A DNA stretch of 64,000 nt. Origin: Salvia splendens. Taxonomy: Eukaryota > Streptophyta > Magnoliopsida > Lamiales > Lamiaceae. Below are positions 34,094 to 44,673 of this stretch, one piece after another; the stretch's first letter is position 1, and each line of letters starts with the position of its first letter. Where the stretch lies: positions 25,882,852 through 25,946,851 of the forward strand of contig NC_056040.1 in NCBI RefSeq assembly GCF_004379255.2, in the 5' to 3' direction. The notes beneath the pieces were generated by a model that had not been told where the DNA came from, ran no database searches, and saw only the letters and a list, made by a program, of their open reading frames with translations. The translations under genes and the position numbers were made by a program.

Positions 34094-35570
34094 TGATAAG
34101 TCGTATTCTAGGCCTTGGTTACGGGTCAGTATGATGTGCTTAATTGATTATATTTGCAAAACAGTTGTTTAAAGTGTGCAGGTTAAGCATTCTAGCCAGT
34201 AGGGAAGTTTCGGAATGTTTAGGTGAAGAAGGCGCCAGCATGATCTCATACTGATCAGTATTCGTGCTAAAACGGCTTGAGATGAAGAAGACGGATAGCT
34301 GGGATGGATTACCCACAATTAAGGGCAAAGAAGTCAAATTGCAACGAGGATTTACCCTAAAATCAAGGGTAGCCTCCCTATAAAAGGAAGCCAAATTGGA
34401 GAGGAGCGGGATTGACTCATTCAACACACCATCTTTAGGTAGAAAGTTCTCTCGGTAGTTTCAGTCTTTCAGCCGTGTCCCACTTCTTGCCTCGCCGTAG
34501 CCATGATCACTTGACGATCAGATGTTCCCAGAATTCCAGTCATCGTCCATTCCAGCCAGCAAGATCGTAGTTTAGAGTCTCATCGCCCGGAGTGGCAAAA
34601 CACTTTTACATTGCTTTCGTAGTTTTAAATTTCTCGCTTTCCTTACGTTGGATCTTGTTTACCTTGGGATATTTTCTGCTTTTGAAATACTTTGTTGAAG
34701 ATCCGAACGTGTTTATGCTATGAAGTTGATTTCCGTTTCGTTTATTGTGGTGTTTCTTTATTCCCTTGCCTAGTTAGCTTAGATCTAAAGTTTCTCGGTG
34801 TTTAAAGTGCTGATTCTCTCAATTCCGTTTACGTAACAAATTTCTTTAGGATAGATAAACAAGTACTGTTTGATCGGAAAGTAGGTCGTTGAATGCAAAG
34901 CTTAGTTTTAATTTCTGAATCGTTCTTTCATGTTGACCAGTATGCAGAAGTCCAGTTTCAGTGTTTGATTTCGGATTTGATTTCTTAGTTTTGGATCTGT
35001 GTTTGTAAGCTGTTAATCTGAGTTTTTTCCGTGTTGAATCTGGAATTGTTATCTGAATTTTGGAAGTGTTTGTTGAAGAAGATGATGTCTATTTCAATTG
35101 GAGGGGACCACTTACTTTTCAAGATGCTTTTGCTTTTGTCCTTCACTTTTAGTTAAGCCCTGTCAGCCCAGTCACAAAACTTCCACTACACTCTGAATAT
35201 TCTGTTTAGCCCGAAATAGAAACCCGTACCTTCCAAATATTTTCTGTTACAAAATTATCTCCCCATTCCACGTACACAGTTACATTCCAAATGTTTTCCT
35301 TACCGCCTGACCAGAAGAACACCTCCTTTAAGTTCCAGCCTAGGTAGAAACTCAACCCAGCGTGGTAGCTAACCAAATCTTCCGATTGTCACCGCGGTAG
35401 TTTAAGAACGCACCATCTCTGTGGGATTCGACCCTTACCACCACTATACTGATCAGTAGAAGTGGGTTGAGGAATCTTTGAAACCAAGGTCTAGGTTAGT
35501 TAGGATTTCTATCCTGATCAGTAGGATATATCCTTGCTTGAACGACACCTCCGCACCTTAGGTCCTTTCA
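34094..35570 (+). repeat. 3' LTR of inner Athila element
   Basis: 1477 bp; matches 21090-22566 with a constant offset of 13,004 and two noticed base differences. Confidence 0.95.
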
Positions 35571-36181
35571 AACGGTCAAGCAGAAATTTCTAACAGAGAG
35601 ATCAAAGGGATTCTGGAGAAGACCGTTAACCCGTCAAGGAAGTATTGGAGCAAAAGGCTGGATGATGCACTATGGGCCTATCGAACAGCGTTCAAGACCC
35701 CAATTGGAATGTCACCATATAGGCTCGTGTTTGGCAAGATGTGCCATCTTCCGGTTGGGATAGAGCACAAGGCTTATTGGGCAGTCAGAGAGATGAACAT
35801 GACTTGTGAAGAGCAAAGAAAGCTGCAAATTTAAGAGCTGGAGGAGTTAAGACTCGAATCCTACGATGCTGCAATGTGGTACAAGGAAAAAACCAAGTTG
35901 TGGCACGATAAAAATCTCCGGGTGAAGGAACTGCAGGTTGGACAGAAGGTGCTCCTTTTCCAGTCAAGGCTGAAGCTGATGCCCGGGAAACTAAAGTCTA
36001 AGTGGACCGGACCCTACACTATTGTGAGCCTCAGAGCCAATGGAGCCGTGGAAATTCAGGGATGTATTCCTAACTCTATCCCTTTCCTAGTTAATGGTCA
36101 TAGAGTCAAGGTGATTAGGGATGGTTCAGAGCTGTGTATGGTGGAAGAAGTTCCACTGCGCATGCCCTCCACTATCGCCTA
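35571..36181 (+). pseudogene. Outer Athila integrase C-part
   Basis: Resumes straight after the inner element with [20 protein letters not shown] (catalytic Glu), then [20 protein letters not shown] and [13 protein letters not shown], ending at a stop at 36179. A TAA interrupts the frame at about 35833 (before ELEELRLES). Confidence 0.9.
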
Positions 36182-36792
36182 ACTGGTCAGAAGGTTTAAG
36201 TATTTTTTGGGAATTCTTGGGTCAGGTAGATGAGTAAGAAGTTTTGGAAATTTTGAGGACTGAACCCATCTTCCCAAGAATACTTAAACAGATTTATGTA
36301 AATATGTTTTTTTATGTTTTCTTATAAAAATCCAAAAAAAAAAAAAATTCACCCAAAAATATTTTTGAAATGTCGAACAACCCTAAAGGGTCGGTTGAAC
36401 TTTGAAATGTTTTTCTACCTAATATCCATTGACCTGGGAGTTCGGTGTTTCATTCTTTTGTTTAATGTGTTTTTATAAGTTTTGTGGATACAGGGATGCA
36501 GCGGTTGCAGTTAGGAGAAAGCAGAAGAAAAGGGCGGGAGTTTTGATTTTTGAATTTTAAAATTCAAAAGAGAGAAGGAAACGAACGGTCGCTGATGTCA
36601 TCGCACAACCTTCCATTTTTCCATCAATATTTTTAATATCCTGTTTTATTTTCTTAATGTCTCTTTTACCAAAATAAACTCCCCTCAAATTGTGAACCCT
36701 CCCCTAAAACTCCCAAAATCGCTCTCTCATTAGCTACAAATTTTCTTTGCAGAAAAAAGGGGGAACCCTCGCTGTAGCTACACACGACCGCG
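36182..36792 (+). other. Spacer between outer Athila pol and second ORF
   Basis: Non-coding, AT-rich. Corresponds to 28757-29411 of the inner element. Confidence 0.6.
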
Positions 36793-38994
36793 ATGAAGAA
36801 TCAAACCGCCACCAGTCAGCCCCGACAGAAGAATGCACAATCACAGGAGCAAACGAAGGGGAAACCATCATGTACGGCCGTCCAAAGATTTCAAGAGGCA
36901 TCTGCCGCGGTTAGACTCGCTACTGCTCAACTCAGAGAAACCGCAGCCAGTCCTACTTTAGGCAGCCCCACCTTTTCAACCACCCCTATTGCGGCCGCGA
37001 CGACCGACAAGCTTAACCCAGAGTAGATTATGAGAGAATTCCTCAACAAATTCGGCCAGGGCGTAAATGCTAGCGAGCTTTTCACGCGTATGGCTGTGGC
37101 TTGTCAGGAGGAAGAGGCCACTGAAACCCTAACTCCCTTGGAAATTCCATCGAGGCTCCAATCCCTCATTGAGACCCCTACAGCACGAGCACTGAACTCG
37201 CTAAGAAATAACCCTACCACTCCAGCCGAAGCCTTACCTCCTCAAGATGTTACCGAAACCCTTATCGATCACTCGGGAAGGGGTATCAAGGCCATCAACG
37301 AACAAGAAAAACGGTTGGAAGCAGAAGGTGTGGAGGTCGGAACAGAGAGTGCAGATATTGCAGAGTTAAGAGATGAAGGCGATATGGAGCCAACTGTGGC
37401 AGGTGTGTCAGGGAAGAACAGGTTTGGGGCGGGAGATAATGTGCAATTCGATGAGTTACAAGAGTTATTGGAAAGGATGCTGGGAAACCCTGATGAAGCA
37501 GAGCCGATAGCCGCTGGGGATGAAGCTGGTACTACTGAGAAAGAGAAAGAGAAAGAGGAGACGATGATAGACGCCGAGATCATTGTACTCGATGATGTGA
37601 CTTCAGATGATAAAGAAATCTCAGTGGATGAAAGACTGGTCAGAAAGCAGTTGCGGCGATTCAAACGCTTGGAAGATATAACTTCAAAAAAGGGGTTGAA
37701 GCCGAATGCTACAGAGGAGGCCCTGGACGAAAACTATGCTTTAGAATGGAAACGGAAGGGGAAACACATAGCTGAACCCACTCCCAAGAAACCCCGCCAA
37801 ACACCCGCCAGTTGGGAGTCCAAAGGATGATCCCGAAACTATTGTGGTCCCTTTCGATCAGCTATCTGATCCAAAGATATCATGGACCAATGATGAGGAT
37901 GAAGAAGAGATGGACAACCCCAGGAAGAGGAGGGGGCATTCGAGAGGATAGAAATTCTGGTGACTAAGAGGTTGTTGTATGACATGGCCAGATTTGAGGA
38001 TCCTAAGCAAAGTGCAGCGTACGCAGGGCAAGAGTCTAGCAGAAAGATGGCTAAGTCAGGAAGGAAGCTGTGTCTTGAGGACTTAAAGGATTTTGGTGTG
38101 GATGAAAAGTTCGCCAATTACTTTGAGCAAATTGGATTTCAATGGCTCTTGAGCGACTTTACCGAAGAGGTTCCGGTGACTCTGGCCAGAGAATTCTTTA
38201 CAACCTTCACGTTCAAATCTACCGCAGATCCAGATGCAGATTCTATCTCCTTCCGGCTGTTCAACCAAGAATTCTTATTAAGTATCAGAGAATTTTCCCT
38301 ACGGTTGGGCCTTTTTACATTAGATGAGGATGAACAATGTGAATGGGATGAGAGAGCCATTGGCCCGCCCAAGAAGACAAGGGGGTTCAACGTAGATGAC
38401 GCCTGGAGAACAGTGGCCCACAAAAGAGGAGAGAAATTTAAGACAAGCTACTCGAAAGGGGCACACATCACTGACCCTTCCCTCAGATTAGCCCAGGTTT
38501 ACATTGGATACAACCTCTTGGGGCAAGTTGGGGCCACTCTCACCACACCTGAACTCTATTTCACATGGTGCATGGTCAATGGAGTAAACGTACATTTGGG
38601 CTATTGGATAGCCCATGCTTCCCATATGGTTCGAACTCATCCAGATCGCCACCTCTTTACATGTAACCTGCTTGGAACGTTCCTCAAGAGAAACATAGTG
38701 ATGAAAATCTCTGATACAATCACCGACCTACCCATGTGTGCCACCTCAGGGAGTTTTGATCTCCCTTTCTTCTTTAATAAGAGACTCACTGTGCTTAAGG
38801 ATGGTGAAGTCCAATTTTACAAAGGTGGTGGACGGAAAGTAGTGGCTGTACAGCAAGCCCAAGAATATGAAGAGGCATCGACGGCTAAGGAAAGCGAGGA
38901 TGGCTGGAAGAACGGATGGAAGCAATGCTGGTCAAGCTTGGCGAGGCTGCTGCCTCACAGAGGCGAATTAGTGAGATTCAGACGAGGAAAATGA
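36793..38994 (+). pseudogene. Outer Athila downstream ORF, broken
   Basis: Three frames, 36793-37026, 37030-37830 and 37960-38994, separated by a TAG at about 37024 and by frameshifts. The last part aligns by eye with the conserved globular region of the 951-aa ORF: ANYFEQIGFQWLLSDF, REFFTTFTFKSTADPDADSI, LAQVYIGYNLLGQ, HLGYWIAHASHMVRTHPDRH. An acidic, KRKGKH-containing part precedes it. The coiled-coil tail is truncated by a frame change near 38900. Confidence 0.8.
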
Positions 38995-41010
38995 CCTAGG
39001 CCATTAATGTCATGCTTAGAATGATAGATGTGGTCGAATGACGAATCCCCTCAGCACAGCCGCCCATTGCTACCCTTGTTCAGCGAGCACCAGTTCAACC
39101 AGCCGGCCAACCAGAACAGAGCAGAAGGAAGGATGCAACACCACCATCACCCAGAGGAGTAGCCCGGAAGCCTGGTCCCCGCAGGGACCAGGGCCAGAAT
39201 TGATCCGACACCCCCCGAGTAACCAAGTAATTTTAATTTCTGCTTTATTTTTGGTTCGAGTCTAGTTTTCTTTTTAGTATGCATCCTAGGGTGTTCTTTT
39301 TCTTATGCTTTCTTCCACTTAGGCCATGGTTTGGCCTAAGTGTGAGAAGTTTGTGTGCTTAGGATGTGTTATTTTCTATGTTTCTTGTGTATCTGCTCAC
39401 ACTTAGCCCAGACTTGGCCTAAGTGTGAGAAGATTGTTTTGTATATATTTTGTTGTGTTTTGCCTCCTTACACTTAGCCCAATGCTTGGTCTAAGTGTGA
39501 GAAATTTGTGCTTTGTGTTTTTTTCTGCTTTTCTGTCTGTGTCGCCACTAACTGCCCTACTTTCCACTTCATGAGGATTGCTTGGGGACAAGCATAAACG
39601 AAGTGGGAGGGGGAAGCAATTAGTGCCGTTAGTGTCATGTACATATTCTGTTAGGTCTAAGAATTAGTAGAAGTTTTTTTAGGATCTGTGTTTATACATA
39701 ACTGGTATAATAAATAGCAAAAACCCCTTAGGGAGAGTAATTGAAGAGAGAATACATGTTAATTTGTGAATCCCTTTTTTCCTTAATAAATCTAAGTCAG
39801 TTGGAAGAAGTAAGAACAGTAGAAAATGCCTGAATTTAAGCTTATTGTGAGCCATCTGGAAAAGGTGAGTTATAAGCCTAGAGTAGAACACTTTCTACTA
39901 AACACTTAAAAAAAATAGAGTGGCTGCCATTGATACTAAAGGAAAAATGACACAGATAGTAAGGACTAAAGGCAATAGGGATAACCATTTTGAGCTTAAT
40001 TCTTTCGAACTTGTTGAACCTGCCTCATTGGAAAGGCACCCCCTTAGTGAACTCCTTGGGCCTGTACTAAACTTTATCCATTTTCTTTGGAACCTCTAAG
40101 CCTTCATGCCATGTGAACAAGGGGGCATGGATGGAGTAGCTCGATAGTAAGGGTAAAAGATAGATTGAGAAACATGGGAAAAATGAGAAAAAGTTAGAAA
40201 AAATAAACGGGCAGGAACAGTTGTAACCTGACCCAAGAAAAAATACAGAAAAAAGAGAGAAGGGCAGAAAAAATTATATCAGCCCAGAAAAAAGTTAGAA
40301 AAGAAAATGGGCAGAACATTTATTACCTGACCCAAGAAAAAAAAATTACCCAGGGAGGATAGAGTATGAAAAATAAGGCTGAATCGCCAAGGAACATCTC
40401 CAAAATGTTAGGGAAGATGAAATTATACACGGGGAGGTTGTTACCAAGTTTTGTCCCTAAGTTCACATGTCCGCATCATGTCTTCACTTATATTTCTGAA
40501 CTTAGGTCCCTTAGGATTCTCACCTATAAACATTGTAATCCCCTAGCCCCATTATAACCCAACGAAAGACCTTAAGGAACTATTTTGTGGTATCAATCTT
40601 AAGGCATCAATGGTATGACAAAATAAAGGGTGGATGATCCTTACGTCCCTGGTAAGGAATTAGTGATCGAGTGAATCCAACAGGAAGTAAAAATTTGAGG
40701 CTATCTTGACGAACTGACAGTTTGACTAGATAGAAGGAGGGAGGGGGAAGAATCTGAGGCTGTAAATGCTTGGATTGACCTTAAACTTGTGGGGATGGCT
40801 GCTAGAAAAATACCAGTTTATGCGCTTATGTGTTTTTCTTTATTTTGTCTTGTGATTTCTGTTTGTTTCTTGTCTTTTGCGTCTAGGTCTAGGAGTTTAC
40901 GTTTTTTTGGGGAAGGTTAAAACGGGAGGATGCATTGAAACTTGCCTTATTTCTTTCTTTTTTCTTGTCTTTCATACTTGAGGACAAGTATGGATTAAGT
41001 GTGAGCAGTT
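38995..41010 (+). other. 3' non-coding region of outer Athila, with hairpins
   Basis: Three hairpins matching those of the inner element: 39316-39342 (11-bp stem CACTTAGGCCA / TGGCCTAAGTG), 39396-39429 (stem CTCACACTTAG / CTAAGTGTGAG) and 39470-39498. The G-rich tract AAGTGGGAGGGGGAAGC is at about 39601-39617. The region ends TTAAGTGTGAGCAGTT just before the LTR. No gene. Confidence 0.75.
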
Positions 41011-42466
41011 TAATAAGGCTCGTTTCATGCATCTATTTTAGATATAAATTTTGTGTTTTCTACAGTGCGAACGCGCATTTATAAGTCCAGGTGTGTGAAA
41101 TATTCTGTCGGACCTAGGAACGTGTTCTATTTACCAGGGCAGAGGAAACATGAGCAAAAAGTGAAGAAAATGAGCAGAATCCTCGAGGGCATAAACGTCA
41201 AACCCCAAAGACCGATTGCCCTAGGGATTGGAGCCGTGCCTATAAATATGAGGAAAAATATCAAAGAAAAAAGTTTTTTTTGGAAGAGAGGCTCTTAGTT
41301 AGAAAATTCCTTAGGTGTTTCGGGTCGCTCTCTGAAACACTCACTTAGCTCACGCACTTGGTTCCATGGGAGACCTGGGGTAGTATAGTGTGGTGTTTTG
41401 TTCAGTTGGAAAGTGTAACACCACTCCGATAAGGAGCGAAGAAACAATTTACTTTTCGCACGTACTTTCTCTCGCCGATTTCCTTGCGGGAAATTCGACG
41501 AATGTTTTGTGACTTGTTTGCAGTTTATGGTTAATCTAGCTCTGTTTTCAGTTTTCGTTTTGATTCTGATGCTTTATGTTCTGTTTTACTGAGTTGGATG
41601 CTTTACACAATTGAATTGTTGATTGGAGTTGAGATCGGTAGATCGGAGTTGATCTAGCGAATCGAGGTTGAATCGAAGTTGAAATGGTGTTGAAAGTTGT
41701 GGATCTGGTTTTGTTGGTGTTGAATTTGTTGGATCTAGTGTAGATTTCATTTTTAATGTTTGAATCTCAGTACGCACTTTTGGATCTGCATGAAATTTTC
41801 TGTTATTGTTGATTTGCTTGACCTGGTAGATTAGATCTGGTGATGTTTAGCTTAATCGTCTCGTTTAATGTTCGATTGAAGTATGCTATGTTTTTATGTT
41901 CTGTTTTTTTCATTTCCTGTTCGTTTGCTGAAGAAGATGAAGTCGATCGGTAGTTATAGACGAGTTTGCTTTAGTTGGTCAGTTGCAGTTTTCTGTCAGT
42001 AGCTAGTTAGGGAAATATGTTTTGTCGTTTACTTTAGCATGCTTAGTGTCTAGCTATTTTAGGAAACTCATTTACTTGACCCAGGAAATTCGGTGAATAT
42101 TCTAAAGTTGGATTTGGTTCAAATTATGCAGGCATTTATACTCTACGTACTTCCAATTCTCCAGATCTGGTAGTTAGAATAAACTAGAATTAATTTCCCA
42201 GTAGTTAAAACTCAACCCTCTTGTTGCGTGGCAGCAGCCGAACCTCCAAAACTTCTCTCAATGCATTCTAACCCTTCCGTCCTCGTGGATTCGATCCCGA
42301 CTTCCCTATACTAGCCAATAGTGTAGAGGGTTGAGGTTTTGAAGCGGGGTTGCTGTGACAACGACTGCATTCTGAAAGTTCAAGATCTCCTAGACCCTGT
42401 GCTCTAGTGAATCCTCTGGACCTAAGAATATACCTTTAAAAGACCAGCCATCTCAATGCCGCTCCA
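41011..42466 (+). repeat. 3' LTR of outer Athila element
   Basis: 1456 bp, about 8 bp shorter than the 5' LTR and with many substitutions. The expected TG start reads TA. TATA-like TATAAATA at 41241-41248. Confidence 0.9.
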
Positions 42467-42477
42467 AGGTCACAGAG
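42467..42477 (-). pseudogene. First 11 bases of the split H+-ATPase exon
   Basis: Minus strand CTCTGTGACCT after an AG acceptor (TTATTGAG). These bases continue the reading frame into 15374 across the Athila insertion. Confidence 0.8.
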
Positions 42478-42568
42478 CTCAATAATCTAACATGTTGAAA
42501 AGGATGAAGTATTTAAATGGAAACATATGAATGAAGATTGTGTAGATATGATTTAGTATAATTATTAC

Positions 42569-42812
42569 TTGCTCAGGAGCACCCTTGCTAGATCTGTGCC
42601 AATCTCCATTAGAGTCATAATAGGTGATCGCAATGCGCTTTTGGACAGGATTAAATGGCAAGAAATGCACTTCAATGATCCCGACCCTCGCCTCCTTAGG
42701 ATCAGCAAGCATGTTGACAATCGAAGCATCAATGGCGTCCTGGTTCTCCACCCTAGAAGCCCGTGCCGCATGCAGCATGAGAGTATCCGGACTCATCTTC
42801 TTGGGGAACACC
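42569..42812 (-). pseudogene. H+-ATPase pseudogene, nucleotide-binding exon part
   Basis: The minus strand reads [40 protein letters not shown] and [20 protein letters not shown], ending KGAPEQ at a GTAATA donor. This is the N-domain of a P-type proton pump, including the KGAPE nucleotide-binding motif. Its 5' half is at 48313-48543, separated by the copia element (duplicated acacc). Confidence 0.92.
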
Positions 42813-43249
42813 TGTTGGTTATTTTAGTGTAATTGGATTAACTTGATTGATTAATATTGTTATAGTAAGACATCAACTATGTTTGGAAAGTGTGGAGTGC
42901 ACGCTTGTTTGAATTCATTATGATTAGACGCGGGTTCGGGGGCAGCGCCCACGAGTAGCGGGGTCCAAGGGACGCAACGTTTCGAAATCCTTTGAAAAAA
43001 AAACAGTTAAAATCGGTTAAGAAATGAAGAGACGCAATGTTTCATGAAAAGACGCGACGTTTCGTTTCAGGCCTCTTCTTATTGATCATTTTCGGTTCAA
43101 AGGAGATATAGCAGAATCAACATACGAAACTTCTAACTTGAATTGTATCCGATAAAATATTGGTAGAACCACCAAATTGATTTGATCTGAAAGTGTTTCA
43201 CGTCTTTCAGGATATCCTATTGTTCACATTTGAGTAAATATCCCTAACA
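42813..43249 (+). repeat. 5' LTR of copia element 1
   Basis: 437 bp. Shorter than the 3' LTR by an internal stretch of about 60 bp (after GGGGTCCAAGGG). Confidence 0.9.
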
Positions 43250-43272
43250 AAGATCAAATCAATTTTTTTTAA

Positions 43273-44673
43273 ATGTCGAACAAGGAAACGGCGAAGGAAG
43301 CAACGAAAGGTTTCGCGAAGTTGGACAAGTTTGCTGGCCAGGATTTCAGACGCTGGAAAAAGAAGATGCATTTCATGTTGACGAATCTGAAGGTCGTGTA
43401 TTTTCTGAGTACTCCCATGCCCCATGCTGTTGAAAATGAAACTCTGGAACAAACAAGGAGGCAGATGAAGTGGGAGAAAGACGACTACATATGTCGTGGT
43501 CACATCTTAAACGGTATGTCTGATTCCTTATTTGATGTGTATCAAAACGTAGAGTCTGTTAAAGAGTCGTGGGATTCCCTCGAAGCCAAATATATGGCAG
43601 AAGATGCCTCTAGCAAGAAATTTCTTGTTGGGAATGTTATTAACTATAAAATGGTGGATTCGAGGCCTGTCATGGAACAATACAACGAATTGTTGAGGAT
43701 ATTGAGACAGTTTTCCCAATATGATATGAAAATGGATGAATCCATTTCTGTTTCTAGCATTATCGATAAACGGCCACCCTCCTGGAAAGATTTTAAAAAT
43801 AATCTGAAACATAAGAAGGAGGAGTTAAATCTGGTCGAACTTGGAAGTGACTTCCAAATCTAATAGTCCATACGTGATATGGAAAAAGGCTCAGTTGGTA
43901 ATGGTAAAACAATGGTTGGTTCTTCTGTGAACATGGTGGAAGAGGGTGAATCCTCCAAGGCTGGTAAAGAGAAACGAACATTTCAAGGGAAACGAAAGTT
44001 TCAAGGAAACAACAGTAAGGTTGGGAATAAGAAGCCTAAACTGATGTGCTGGAAGAGCGGTAAATCCGGGCACTTCAAGAGGGATTGCAAGTCTGGAAAC
44101 GGTGGAAGTAAAGGAAAGAACGAGGCTGGTACAAGTGCATCCAAGGATCCGGGAAAACAATCAGGTTCGTTTTCTGTACCTAATGATCATTCTGTTGAGA
44201 ATTATTATGCATCAATAATTTCTGAAGCACTATGTGTGCATGATGATGATCTCTCATGGTGGGTTGATTTGGGTGCAACATGTCATGTGTGCAAGGATCG
44301 TCAATGGTTCAAAGATTTCAAACCAATTGAAGATGGATCTTCATTGAAGATGGGCAATGTTGCAACTGAACCAGTCAAAAGAATAGGAAATGTTAGCCTA
44401 GTATTTACTTCTGGAAACTCTTTAGTTTTAGAAAATGTTGTGTATGTACCTAGAATTCGTAAAAACTTAGTATATGGTATTGTATTAAATAATTGTGGAT
44501 ATAAACAAGTTTTAGAAAGTGACAAATACATTATGTCAAGACATGATACTTTTATTGGATTTGGTTATCTTTGTGGTATGTCTAAACTGAATCTAGATGT
44601 TTCTTTTGTTGAAAATTATGTTTGCATGACTTCTACTAGTTCTAGTAATCATGTTAGCAAATCAGAATTATGA
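43273..44673 (+). pseudogene. Copia element 1 gag and protease
   Basis: Gag starts MSNKETAKEATKGFAKLDKF with FAGQDFRRWKKKMHFML, typical of copia gag, and meets tandem stops at 43861-43866. The next frame (43879-44673) holds a zinc knuckle CWKSGKSGHFKRDC in which the second Cys is Ser, and a protease site WWVDLGATCHVC in which the usual DSGA is DLGA. A TGA ends it at 44671. Both changes would be expected to impair RNA binding and protease action. Confidence 0.88.

Larger units (their letters stand above)
21090..35570 (+). mobile_element. Inner Athila-type element, young and structurally complete
   Basis: 14,481 bp. LTRs of identical length (1477 bp) at 21090-22566 and 34094-35570, flanked by a perfect target duplication aacgg (21085-21089 and 35571-35575). 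tRNA-Asp primer site at 22569. One uninterrupted gag-pol frame and one uninterrupted 951-codon downstream ORF. I noticed only two differences between the LTRs (22253/35257 and 22311/35315). It sits inside the integrase of a related older element. Confidence 0.97.
15375..42466 (+). mobile_element. Outer Athila-type (Ty3/gypsy) element, old and defective
   Basis: LTRs at 15375-16838 and 41011-42466, and a perfect 5-bp target duplication aggtc (15370-15374 and 42467-42471). The primer site TGGCGCCGTTGCCGGGGA matches tRNA-Asp, as in Athila elements. The 27.1-kb span includes a younger 14.48-kb Athila-type element at 21090-35570; without it and its duplicated 5 bp the outer element is about 12.6 kb. 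Order: LTR, PBS, gag, protease, RNase H, integrase, second ORF, 3' non-coding region, LTR. Its frames contain many stops, and RT is deleted. The LTRs differ by numerous substitutions and indels, so it is clearly older than the inner element. Confidence 0.95.
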
